The notes below the pieces were generated by a model. It was not told the origin of the DNA, did no database searches, and saw nothing but the letters and a program-made list of their open reading frames with translations. From assembly GCF_910592395.1 (NCBI RefSeq), contig NC_088322.1, forward strand, positions 15,249,431-15,309,430: a stretch of 60,000 nt of DNA, written 5' to 3'. Positions 38,077-48,863 of the stretch are shown here, piece after piece. Position 1 is the stretch's first letter; each line of letters opens with the position of its first letter. This DNA comes from Lineus longissimus (lineage: Eukaryota; Nemertea; Pilidiophora; Heteronemertea; Lineidae). The position numbers were made by a program, and so were the translations under genes.

Positions 38077-38136
38077 GCCGACCATGACCAATGCTTTGAT
38101 TGCCGACCATGACCAATGCTTTGATGGTCCTTTGAT
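38077..38136. repeat. 25-bp tandem duplication carrying CTTTGAT cores
   Basis: A 25-bp unit beginning GCCGACCATGACCAATGC is duplicated with 24 of 25 bases identical (38077-38101, 38102-38126). Each copy ends in CTTTGAT, and a third CTTTGAT follows at 38130-38136, so three TCF/LEF-type cores occur at 38094, 38119 and 38130. The near identity implies a recent event. Confidence 0.85.
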
Positions 38137-40201
38137 ATGTTAAGTAAGGGTACAATTCGATTAAGTACAGGCCTGATGTAGCCTTAAACGTCACCATGGC
38201 CAGCAACTATACCTACATTCCAGACTCTACCACCAGCAATACAAGTCATGTTTATCATATCTGGATCTCAAGCCAGACAAAATTGCATTTCAGATAATAG
38301 CATCCTCTCTCACAGGAAGTGTCATGGGACCGAGGTTTTGTTGTAGGCCCGGGGCAGCATCGTAATGACCATGACGCGTTAGGGAGAGGCGTCAGTGCAT
38401 GCTCCCATTATTGACCTGAACATGGGGCCCGAAGAACACTGGATTTTTAACCCCCTCAGTACCAGAGAGGAATGGTTTGAAATAGCGTGAACTCCACTTT
38501 AACTTCTGTATTACCATTGACAACTGTTGTTAGGGGAAGTGTCAGTGATGATGGTGATAACAGAACATAGGATACAGCATTCTAACGGTGGAGATGTAAA
38601 CAAACTTGGTGGTGATGATAAGGATGGAGATGGTCCTTTTCACACCAAAGGTGATCCTAGTTGTTCATGTTTCTGATCTTTTGACATGTGTACCATTTCC
38701 ACCAGAGCCGTGGAATACCCGGCCAAATCAATACATTGTTGGCGCCCCATACAAGAGTCTCATTTCCAGAACAGTAATTAGTTTCGTCTTAAGCAGCTAG
38801 CACTCACACAAAGTAACGCTCACTCAAGTACCCCAACACCAAGGCAATTTTGTCACGACAAAACCCTTCTTTGCTAGCGATGAAAAGGGTATGAAAAGGG
38901 TTCGAAAAGACCCACTTGGAGCCCTCGATTCTAAACCCTTTCGATGAGTTAGGTCCTGGCCTCAAGTGCTTGACAGCCTGGTTGACAATGTGGTGTTTAA
39001 TGCCATGACCGAGAACCAACCACTTGAGATTGGCAAAGTAGGGACAATCTCCAAAGATTGGAAAATAAATATTTCTTCTTTTGTGCCAAAAGCCCTGTTT
39101 GTCACTCCGTGACTTTGTATGTATTTCCTAAGGTCTTTACTACATTAATTAGGTCAGGTTTCTGAGAACTCTAGTGAATAACTATTAGTATTTTGTCACC
39201 AAAGTCCTAGGAGTATCCATAGATTGATTTAGTCTTCACTTCCTTTACAATGGCAGGCTTTGTTTGATGTTTGTATCTTAGGGAGTTTGCTATTTTGACA
39301 CTAAGTTTTGTAAACTTTGAAAACACAAACTTATACACGAATTATGAGTGTCAACCAAAGATTCAGGCTTATAGCTTATATCAAAATCAATCAAATCCTT
39401 AATTCATGTCTCTCTTGTTACCCCTTTGGTCTTAACTCGTCCGATACTGGTACCAGATTTAGATAACAAATGGGTACCGCTTGCAGTATTGACAACTTGA
39501 ATAACAAGCATCCTATTCAGGAGGGGTTAGAAATACTACTATTCGCGTGACAGCTACAGAATCATCCATGCCATGCTCAACCCTGATGAGCCGTTTGGCC
39601 GTTCAGCCTGGATCGCCGTCTTCATCCCCTCATATCTATTGTTAACTGGGCTTTCGTAGGTGTACAACACAGAACACGAGTGTATACTATAAAGTATCCA
39701 CAGTCTCAAACAGAACCAATACATGGCAGTGCCCAACACACAGAAATAGGTCTGTAAAAACCATGTCGAAGAACCCTCTTGAAATTCTTTGCACTCTACT
39801 CAAGAGTTCATTGCACAAAATTGCAAAGAGGCCTCGTGAGATTACGCGAACGGTTCTCTAAGTTAGGTCACTCAAGGCTCTGGGTGCATTTAGTCTATTT
39901 GCCTCTTGGTTCCTTACTGACAATGCTGTTCAAATGTTTTACAAGGTAACCGCAAAGTGGTCTTACATTATAGGTCACGTATATTGGGATGTTGTTTTTT
40001 ATGAAGAATATGAATCAAATAAATAACCTTGTTCAGCGCCACCTGGTTTTCTAAGTTGGAACTGAATTAAGGCATGTATTGGTCAAGGTTCTTTTCACGG
40101 TTGTAATCCGAAGACATGATGGCGGCCAGCCAATATACTAGCGAAGCATACACGCAGAAACAATGATACAATCTGAATGATAACATGACCAACTGCTCTT
40201 T

Positions 40202-40215
40202 TGAGACACCCTGTA
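40202..40215 (-). repeat. TACAGGGTGTCTCA word, copy 2
   Basis: Exact reverse-complement match to the 14-mer at 5858, followed on its own strand by AAAAGAG. Confidence 0.35.
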
Positions 40216-40458
40216 TTTAAAATGCACTGATGATGCAGTGTATCTATAATCTGGTGACCTTGGTGAAATTACACATCATGAAATGTCTTATTTCGTTTGC
40301 CAATCTGTGTTTGAGCGATGTGTTATAAAGTTTTATTGAAGACACACGATGGTCACCCATTTCTGGACCTCACATCCGCCTCAAGTTAGTACCGCCAACA
40401 AAAATAAACCACGCATACTTGATGAGGAATCATGAAGAGCCAGGTTGTTGGCATAGAG

Positions 40459-40580
40459 GTCACGTGACACTGTCAAGGTCATCTTTCCGCGAAATTCTAT
40501 CCGAGCGCCACTTGTCGATTCCGGTGAAAACCTACTCCACAGAGCGAAACCGGACCACCGGCGTCAAAATGGCAGCCAAA
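40459..40580 (+). promoter_or_regulatory. Promoter-like module: E-box plus YY1-like ATGGCAGCC
   Basis: The palindrome GTCACGTGAC (40459-40468, CLEAR/USF type) leads into a CpG-rich 100-bp stretch and then CAAAATGGCAGCC (ATG at 40569), a YY1-like start-site element. The ATG opens only five codons before TAA, so any transcript would be spliced or non-coding. Composition and motif order resemble a TATA-less promoter; no downstream gene is recognised. Confidence 0.3.
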
Positions 40581-43275
40581 GTGTAAACTTCCCGAATTCT
40601 ACGGGCATAAGTGGGAAATAGTCAACCATAAGCGACATTTGAGGGGCCAAATGGCCTGAATGTCATGCATAAGTGCTCTGAGAATGATTTCAATGAGAAA
40701 GTATCATGTCCGCTTTAGGGCGACCTCCCATCAATACAGCTTTTTGGCAGGGAAGAGGGACTGGCTGGCGCCAGGGTTTTTAGCCTTGCATTCTAAATAT
40801 TCAGCTCTGGATATCGGCATGAAACTCATGTCCTCACATACTAAAACAGATACGAGACTGATGATGGATGAGCAACTCTGTAACTGCTTGACAGTATTCA
40901 GTTCCAATAACCTAAATCGGGGTAATGCATACAGCGTGTTTCAATATACATGCAACCGACCCTACCTTCAAGGTCGCTATACACTGGGACCGAGACGGGG
41001 ACACTTTCAAAACCCCAATCGTCAAAAAAACAAATTCCTATCGACTCCTTGTGTCAGTTCAGACCCTGATGCTGCTGTTCTGAAGGATTGTACTTTATCA
41101 TTCTCACGGGAAATGCTCCACAAGTTATGCATATTCACACATCCAGACGTAATGTAACAGTTAGAAAATAATTTAATGATATGTCAGTGTAATGATTTAA
41201 TTGACTTACTAGTTTATTCACGAATGGTGTTTAAAATTTATTTACTCAGAGATGGCGTATATAGGGGACGTTTGCATGTTTTGTAATTAATTCATTGTTT
41301 TTGAGTGAATGATGCCATGGTCGTAAAGTACACCATGCTGATGAAATCATGGTCCGAAGTTCTCTCTGTCCTTCAAACAAACTGGCTTCAGGGACAAAGA
41401 AAAAAGTTGACTCTCTTGTTTCCCAAGGATGTACATATAATGCAGCATTGGCAACGGTAAGCAAAGAGCCATTGAGTGCTGAATTGGGACAGATCGCCGC
41501 CCTGATCCAAGCTATCTGCGGTCATTTTCTAGGTGACCCTCGGCGATCAGAGCCTTGAATACAAACAACCTAAAAGGCAACACTGCTTCATCGTTCGATT
41601 ACCAGTATTCGCCAATTTCCTCAAGCAAAAAATTTGGTACTTCCGATCTGACCAATCAGAAGACCCGTATCATGCTTGTTCGGTTGAGACAGCATGACCC
41701 TATTACAGGGCTTATGACTGGCCAATATCATGGTCAGTATTATGCGCTACATTTCTGGTTGAGGAAAATGGCGAATGGGATAGAACACCAAGACCTTGCA
41801 CATCGGCCAACATACTCTCTCCCGCAGATGGCAAAGATCTTTGATAATCTCCATCTGCCGAGGACGATTCTCTTTCTCTCCATGCGTGATGCAAACAATG
41901 CTCCTGGGGCCAAACTTCGGAAGCCTCCACAAACCTAACCAGCACTCAAGGCATATACCTCATGTTACCATCACCTCTAAACCCAATATACCCAAGGGTG
42001 CCGCCGCAAGAAAATGATATTTCAAAAACAAATTTCCAAGCAATTTACATATACGCAACCGGGGAGTTGTCTTCGTGTACTGCTTTATTTCTTTGTGAAA
42101 ATCTTCTAACCCTATAAAATGCAATTGTGATTTGAAAATTGCCCGATTTTATGCATGTTCTTGGTGTAACCGGACCGCTCTCGTGATGTGAGTCAGAGTT
42201 GCTTGGGGCTCCGCGGTGCGGGAACAATCCCGCGGCGCCGTGGCTGCGCCTCTGAATGGCCGTCGCCTGGAGGGCCCAGTTCTGTTGCCCTCAGGAGTTG
42301 ATCGTTATGAAACGTTTTGTGTATTTTGTGCATCGGGCTTGCTCTCAGGAATGTAATTGTCGTGTTTGCTTGCGGAGTAGGATAACCTCCCTCAGGTTGC
42401 AAACTACTGAAAAATACTCAGTTCATAGACGAGGTTGACGGACGACGCGTATCTTCTTTGTGTGTTTAGATGCATTTTTGGGTTTAATCAGCATACGCTT
42501 GGAACCAACTTTTCTTGTGTGAGTGACGCCAAAAGAACATCACATGATGCCTTGATCACGAGACACAGACTCACATCAAACACTGAAAATCATTTCTCAA
42601 ATCTGATGATTAGATGATCAGACACAAACGTAGTCTTAACAAAATACATGTATTTGCAATTAAGGTAGATCAAATCGATTTCAAAATTAACGACATCTAA
42701 GACTATCTCTGCATCGATAACTTCGCAAATATTTTCCATAATAGTATGACAGAACCATTCATCATTTTCAAACTGCTGCAATATCGCCCCGCAGCACTTC
42801 GACCAGAATTATTGCATTTTTTCCACATGTTTGAGGCAAGATCCGTCTAGAAATATACTTTATTCATAAATATATGTTACACGATCCCCCGTTATGTTGT
42901 AGTATTTTGCTTACATGTAAATATGAACTTTTAGATTCCTTCCGGCAATGAATGACTCACTCGTGGTTTTCATCATGTGCAACAGTTATTTCATTTAAAT
43001 TAACCCTCATGAGGTAAACATTGTGCTATAAATATAAAACATATTTTGCACGACACCCTTAACATTCATATACGTGCATCTGCATGTCAACAACACCCTG
43101 TGCTCATCGCTGTCGGGGACAACTGAGGGGACAAAAGGGTGTTTTCGTGGACAAGCACCGCGTAAAACTAATTGGGCAATAATGGACGAAATAAGCCGCC
43201 GGTGGTTTTCACACCAAATCTATGACAAATAATACAGAAGCACTAATAACAGCGTCCATGTAAAACAATTATTAT
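40581..43275. other. Stretch with overlapping unrecognised frames
   Basis: Open frames of up to 165 codons (40660-41157 plus, non-ATG start) and 127 codons (41555-41938 plus) overlap frames on the other strand and match nothing. A GC-rich hairpin GCGGGA-ACAA-TCCCGC lies at 42218-42233 in a short CpG-rich patch. Confidence 0.35.
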
Positions 43276-43340
43276 CTTTGTCATGTGTTAATGATCTCTT
43301 AGTAATAAGATCATTTATTCATTATGAATTAGTCGAGGTC
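43276..43340. promoter_or_regulatory. AT-rich element with Sox/POU-like start
   Basis: CTTTGTCATG (43276-43285) equals the first ten bases of the vertebrate Sox-Oct composite site but continues TGTTAAT, so the POU half is weak. Several TAAT/ATTA cores and ATTATTC words surround it. Enhancer function is a guess. Confidence 0.2.
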
Positions 43341-44707
43341 ATTAAACAATGACACCAACCCTATTCAGAAGGAAGCTAAACCCGCAAACAACAACTGGAT
43401 ATCAGATTCGGGAGGTACTGTTGTCAAATCGACTTATGGGTAATGCGTTTTTAATTGGTTAAGCCTTGAAACAATGAACGTATGTTTACTATGCTAAACA
43501 ACTATTAGTATACCAGGGCTTTGTGTGACTACGTATTGTCATAATTATACATTAATAAGATTTGGTCCTGTGATCTAAGTCATTGTCCTCAAGTTTCTTT
43601 ATTCGTTCTATACGTGTCAACCAAACATCTGCATAACGGATATGATGTAACTGTCATGGTGACCATACTGTTGCCTTTGGAAAGTATCCTAACACTCACC
43701 GTGATTTTCGACTAGATTACGATGAAAAGCCTGAAAATTTAAATCAGAGGAGAATATTTAGACCGTGCATGTTGATTGCCAAAGTCCGAGCCCCCCATCT
43801 AGCCTCCCTGTCAATCTTCAGCCTCAGCCAGGTATCAATCAACACGAACCTGCAACCATAGTTCACACAACCGTTTAAAGTGATTGACAGCTCTGAGATA
43901 TAGGCCCGTGTTATCAGTCACCCGGCACTCGAACCTGTCGGCTCAAATTAACACCGGTAGCAAAACCTAAATCAGCGCAACTTTCTGACATGTCAGACAA
44001 CTTCGACACTTTCAATATAAACCAAGATTGTTATCATTTATGTTATTAAGTAAACATATCTCATTCAGATTCAGGCTAGGTTGGCTGAGTCACTTCCTGG
44101 GCTGTTTGTGCATTTCACTGTACATTCCGTGCAGATCACTGCATCGCTGTGCAGACGGTAATTGTTGCAAGGTACACTGGAATGACGTGTGTGCATTTGT
44201 ACACAATCTAAAGAGTTTCGTCTACTGTTTCAAGTGAGGTCTCATAACCTGTCTCGTTACAACCAATTAGCCTTGTTGATTTGCGCGTGAACTCTGCCAC
44301 TTTTGACCCCACAGCATGTAACGGTCACTCGGGAGGAGATCGGCTTTTTCCGGATCGATTGATCAGTTTTTCTTGGCGCGCAATTTTGCAACAATGAAGC
44401 TGTAGAGATACTGTCCACGCACAAATCACGAGAGGCTGGACGATGATACGTCTTATTGCACCCTACGGGATATAGTATCAGGCCTGTTGAAACTAGAATG
44501 TAAAGTTTGACAAGCCCCGTTTGATGAGTAAGTAAGCTTAGGACAAGGAAGCGTGAGAAGTGGCCAGCAGCCTCCTTCTCTGATGTAAACAAGCCTCGAT
44601 ATGAGATCGGGACAAATTGATTCCGAAGCTTGCACGCACCTCAACCGACGGAAAAGGAAAGTGATATGTATGGGGACATGTTTTGCTCTAGGTTGGGTAT
44701 CACTGAG

Positions 44708-44739
44708 ATTTGAATGCATGCGTGCGCATGCATTCAAAT
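44708..44739. repeat. 32-bp near-perfect palindrome
   Basis: ATTTGAATGCATGCG (44708-44722) and CGCATGCATTCAAAT (44725-44739) are exact complements separated only by TG. It can extrude a 15-bp cruciform. It lies in no recognised gene. Confidence 0.8.
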
Positions 44740-44965
44740 TTAGTTTGCAGCTCAAAGTAATTTTGATATCTGCAATTAAACTTAAATCTTCATCACGCGA
44801 CTGCAATTTGCATTAGTAAGCAACAAACATTTCTATCGTCTGCTTTTAGATTTGCGTGATACGGTATCTCTTGCCTGCCCGATACCTTATTGGAAACCAG
44901 TCTCCGGTAATCATACACCTTACGGAATTTGGTTACCATGTATATCGGCAGGCAGGTATCTTTTC

Positions 44966-44979
44966 GTTTCCATGGCAAC
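44966..44979. promoter_or_regulatory. RFX X-box match, near-perfect
   Basis: GTTTCCATGGCAAC satisfies both half-sites of the X-box. It lies 18 bp past an imperfect inverted repeat (TGCCTGCC-CGATA near 44875 against TATCGGCAGGCA near 44945). No gene is recognised. Confidence 0.4.
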
Positions 44980-45687
44980 TGATTTTATTCGAAGAAAACA
45001 TCTTGATGCTTCTATTGGATTCGATCGTCTGTCAAAGGCATTTTTCTTTTGCTTGGTGTTGGAGGAGCTTGGTGAGGCCCCCGAGGGGTAGGCTGAAAAT
45101 GGGGCCAGTAAAGGGAAAGGGAAACGGTGAGCTAGTTCAAACGTATGTTGCCACAATAGCCGTTTTTAACAAACATCCGATCTCATCCGAAAAGTTTCCG
45201 AGCGACAGAACGTCGCAACTCGATCTCTTCCGAACGGGCATCTCCCGGTGATATATTGCAACCCAACCATCTGATTCAACACGGTGGAATGAAGTTTGAT
45301 TCATTATTCATTAGATGTTTGTTTATACCGACGATCTGGACGCTCAAGCGCCGACCCGGACTCCGTTACACCAAGGAGAGGTAACGGACCGAGTAACTCT
45401 GATGGTTCAGAATGATACGAGCACTCGTCATTGGTTTGTCCAACCTAATCAGGTGTTCAGGGAGCTCTCTGTTTGAGGGCCAGGCACTCGTATGATTCAA
45501 CACGTCTCTTCACGCCAAACAGAAGGAGTCGGCCAGTTCGGCCTCAAAAAAGTATAATTAAGGCCCAAGTATTGCCACACGCTTTTTTTACGCCATGCTG
45601 AACATGAACAAAGGCCTTGTGCGTAAGGTTGGCGTGAAGCGTTTATGCAAGTGAATAGAAAGCTTTCGGCTCTCCCACACATCACAA

Positions 45688-45769
45688 GGCCTGTCAGCTC
45701 AGTCGGCAGAGCGTCGTGCTGATAACGCGAATGTCACCAGTGTCGCGGGTTCGACTACCGCACGGGCGA
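45688..45769 (+). pseudogene. tRNA-Ile-like sequence (anticodon GAT) with enlarged variable loop
   Basis: This closely follows the two tRNA-Ile genes: same D stem, anticodon stem TCGTG/CGCGA and downstream GAATGTC. The loop is CTGATAA, so the anticodon is GAT rather than AAT. The variable region has nine extra bases (ACCAGTGTC), which looks like a local duplication of TGTC with a 9-bp period. The acceptor keeps six of seven pairs (GGCCTGT with ACGGGCG, G-G at the end). The T stem has a G-A mismatch at its inner pair, which also breaks the B box (GGTTCGACTAC), and the D loop is one base shorter. A T5 run follows at 45773-45777. It is most likely a decaying tRNA-Ile copy, although the retained stems and terminator leave room for a transcribed variant. 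Confidence 0.75.
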
Positions 45770-47265
45770 ATGTTTTTCATGACTTCACCCAGTTATTAAC
45801 ACTATTATTGACATTTTTTTTGAATTTTTCCATGGACATATTGCATTATTCTGTTGGCATGAGAATTTATCATTTTAGATATGAGTTTATTTTGAATGGA
45901 GATATAGCCCGTTTGTCTCGCCTATAACTCATTTTATACCTGGCATTCCTGGGGGATCAAACTCGGAGAGACGGGTCGGAACCACGAAGGCATATACGAT
46001 GACATTCAGCTTAACACAATCACAAGAGCCCATCTAGATCCGAAGACAAAGAGTCGTGGTATATGTCATCCAGCATCTTAACATCCCCATGGGTCCAAGT
46101 GCTCCTCAGTTTAGGCTAAATTACGCATTGTCCGTGGAACCCCGCGCCCAAGGCTTGACCCTGGGTGATGATATTTTGGGCCTGGTGCCCGAGGCGCCTG
46201 AGAGATGGGCAAAGTGCCTTACGCCGCATTGTCTCCAGTGCTACCGGACACCGCCCTTTGGGTAATGGCCTAAATACATGCTCTACAATTTCTGAGGAAA
46301 GTGGTTATCTTTTCAATCTAAATGTCCGAAGATCCATGCACATTGATGAACACTGGTGTATACGGAGTTCCAGTGAACTCAAAATGGAGTTGGCTGAAGA
46401 AAATTGTGGAAAATTACTAAATATTATTACGCGTCTAATTTCATCTTCCGACGGTGTTGCTAATTCTGTCAAGAGTTTATTGTCAAATCGCATAAGCCAC
46501 AATATCATGTTCTCGTCCTTATATGGAGACACCTGCAAACGAGTTTAGAGCCAACTTGTAATAGAGTTAGTCGTTTTTTTTATTTGTCCTCAACATCACG
46601 ATTCAAGGCCTGTATACTAAAATGACTGCTTCTTGAGATTTAAAATGTACTTCTATGATGGTAATAGAAAAAAATCGTTTCGGCGGCTCGGTCCGCGAAG
46701 CAAACACTTCTTGTTATCTTCAGCATCCATCGACGAGCCGCACATTCAGATCACTTCTGACTCAATTTGTAAACATAATCATCCAGATCACGAGAGAAGA
46801 TTACGCCCCCAAGCAAAAGTCGAGAGGTTTTCTATATTTTACTAGAAAACATACGCCTTTCGACGTATTTGCTCCGAGCGAATAAAGTACTCCAGAATGG
46901 CTCAAGCCTTTGGCGGATGTTTATTAATTTTCGGATCGCCGGTCTCTTCAATTCTCAAAATAGATGTGTTGATCCGCCATTTTGATTACTTGAGCTTTTC
47001 GGGGCGAACGTTTTCGATACCCACGAAGGCTAAAGTTGAAAAGAAGTCTGAATATTCGCTCCTGGTTGGTGAATTCCAAAGGCAGTGTCGGTGAAGCAGT
47101 GTCGATGGATTCTGATTGGTTATTCTGAATGTCTTTACAAATCCCGTTTCTGGTACCCTGAATGGTCTGTATTCAGCTACCGTAACGGATCTGGGAAATC
47201 ATCAGCCAATGCGAGTTCCGTAGGCTTATTGTTTAAGATTAACTTATTGTTCACTGATAACAACT
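45770..47265. other. Spacer between tRNA-like loci
   Basis: No gene recognised. A frame from the ATG at 46384 to 46548 (54 codons, starting MELAEENCGKLLNI) looks helical but is unsupported. Confidence 0.35.
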
Positions 47266-47339
47266 GGCCGGTTAGCTCAGTTGGTTAGAGCGTCGTGCTA
47301 ATAACGCGAATGTCGCGGGTTCGATCCCCGTACTGGCCA
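47266..47339 (+). tRNA. tRNA-Ile (anticodon AAT)
   Basis: A 74-nt cloverleaf including the discriminator A. The acceptor GGCCGGT pairs with ACTGGCC with one G-U pair. The D arm is GCTC/GAGC. The anticodon stem TCGTG/CGCGA encloses the loop CTAATAA, giving anticodon AAT at 47300-47302, which reads isoleucine codons after the A34-to-inosine change used by eukaryotes. The T arm is GCGGG-TTCGATC-CCCGT. Internal A box (TAGCTCAGTTGG) and B box (GGTTCGATCCC) are intact. A T5 run at 47344-47348 is a proper RNA polymerase III terminator. No intron. The only substitution from the minus-strand copy at 56404 is in the T stem. Confidence 0.96.
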
Positions 47340-47343
47340 CATC

Positions 47344-47348
47344 TTTTT
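47344..47348 (+). terminator. RNA polymerase III T5 terminator
   Basis: Five Ts, five bases after the discriminator base of the tRNA-Ile gene, as expected for RNA polymerase III termination. Confidence 0.85.
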
Positions 47349-47355
47349 GATGCTG

Positions 47356-47402
47356 ACCGGTAGTTTCTTTTTGTTGCTATTTGTTGCTTACCGGTAGTTT
47401 CT
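47356..47402. repeat. 34-bp tandem duplication behind tRNA-Ile
   Basis: ACCGGTAGTTTCT occurs at 47356-47368 and 47390-47402, each preceded by TGCT plus two bases, just after the tRNA terminator. Confidence 0.7.
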
Positions 47403-48142
47403 ATCATGTATGTGAGCATTTGAACTATTTAACATCCTTCTCACATTTTTTCGTATGAGTATAAGTAGTATCATCAATCGGAGTGATTGTTTTTTTAATA
47501 CGATTAGAATTGGAAGCCTGCTCGGCTCACTCGAAGGGCTCCTGCACAGCCCTTGATTTTTAGGACCCTAGTGCAGTAATGCTAAACATAACTTGGATGT
47601 AAAAGTAATACCACCCACCATCTCTTCAAAAACAATTCATACATGATAAATAACCTCCCCTTTTGGGAACCCTTTAAATGGAGAAGTGCAGTCGTACAGT
47701 ATATATTTCTAATCAATACACTTTCAGTTTGAAATATTTTTCTCGAGTTTTCCGCATCGGTTATCGGATTTTGAATTTGCTTTTATAAAACCGGGTTCTT
47801 ATCAATATATTGGATTTTTCTAAATAGTTTTGTGGAATAACTCCCTCGCAAATTGACCCGTGATCATATTAAAGGGGAAAGGCCGGGCTGCTTGCGGACT
47901 CTGTGTATAGATCTATCCCACCAGTCTCGTTTCATTCCCGATGGCGTACCCGGGTGGCATACCCTGGTGTGGCAACTGGACTTGAATTCGTGATGCAAAA
48001 CGACTTGCCATGGTTGCCCCTTTAAAAATGCTATTAGGGCAAAATAGATGAATTGAGAGACATTTCTTCTTCATTTATAATAGAAATCCACCCATCTAAA
48101 GAAAGATTATTAAAAAGTTGCGCTTCCTCCTGAATTGGCGCG

Positions 48143-48156
48143 GTTGCCATGGTGAC
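48143..48156. promoter_or_regulatory. RFX X-box match
   Basis: GTTGCCATGGTGAC fits the X-box with one weak position. CpG-rich sequence precedes it (TTGGCGCG). It lies 330 bp before the E-box/ATGGCG module at 48471. Confidence 0.33.
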
Positions 48157-48470
48157 AAGATGCGAGCTGCCCTCGCGATCACTTCTGTTCTGTCTATTAG
48201 TTATGCAATTACATCCTCGACTGATCACTGATATCTTGTCCTCGTTTGATGAGGAACGCAGGTAATCTATTAAACAGGTGGGAATCATATTGAGAAAGGA
48301 TGAAGCAGACGATGACGTCATTTCTTCTCTCATCTCCAAGTCCTCATTTTCGACTACCTTTCACATGCGGCTAGGAAACTGTGCAAGGACTCCTCAGCAA
48401 AAGTAACCAATATCGAGACTTGGAGGCGCTTGATTGCTTTTGATGAACAAACCAGAATACATCATTCAGG

Positions 48471-48560
48471 TCACGTGAGCAAACGTCACGTTAGGTGGTA
48501 AACATGGCGAGAAAAGTTGACATTGCTGTATTTAGTTTGCTTCATGTGGTTTGATAGCCT
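48471..48560 (+). promoter_or_regulatory. Promoter-like module: E-box, CRE-like site and ATGGCG
   Basis: GTCACGTGAG (from 48470) is followed by AACGTCACG and then AACATGGCGAG (ATG at 48504). That ATG opens a 16-codon frame. Another frame starting nearby without an ATG encodes a hydrophobic LTLLYLVCFMWF stretch that looks like a signal peptide, but a stop lies just upstream of it. The setting is promoter-like and the coding content unclear. Confidence 0.28.
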
Positions 48561-48740
48561 GTGTGGAATAACAGCTTCAACTCCTGCGAGCGACATCCAC
48601 GTCACGATCAAGTTTGGAGACCAGTCACTGAATTTTAACAGAATGTTATTCTTTCAACCAATCCTCTCGTTCGCAAAGTTGCATAAAGCTATAAAACGAG
48701 CGAAAGGACACACATTGCACATTGATATGGATACATTGGT

Positions 48741-48756
48741 GGGGGGGGGGGGGGGG
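48741..48756. repeat. Poly-G tract (G16)
   Basis: Sixteen consecutive Gs, able to form a quadruplex and likely to vary in length or be mis-sequenced. Confidence 0.92.
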
Positions 48757-48863
48757 TTGTTTACTGTCTCAACCGTCACCCTCAAATGTCACATTTCTTG
48801 GATCTCTGGCACGGCAAATCCAAATGAAAAATACGCTTCACCTCAAACTCAACTTGATCGGTG

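Larger units (their letters stand above)
36507..40458. other. Non-coding stretch
   Basis: Apart from the E-box at 37480, the 25-bp duplication at 38077 and the repeated 14-mer at 40202, nothing was recognised. A very short ATGGCGGCC frame (15 codons) starts at 40119. Confidence 0.42.

Noticed and set aside
40660-41157. 165-codon plus-strand open frame
   Set aside because: Non-ATG start, no family resemblance, no repeat or domain pattern, and no splice or promoter logic that makes it a gene. The E-box module upstream is too weak a link.
41555-41945. Overlapping frames of 127, 77 and 61 codons on both strands
   Set aside because: Frames on both strands are open at once, which usually reflects composition; none is recognisable.
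42218-42233. GC-rich hairpin as possible structured RNA
   Set aside because: Only six base pairs; no RNA family features around it.
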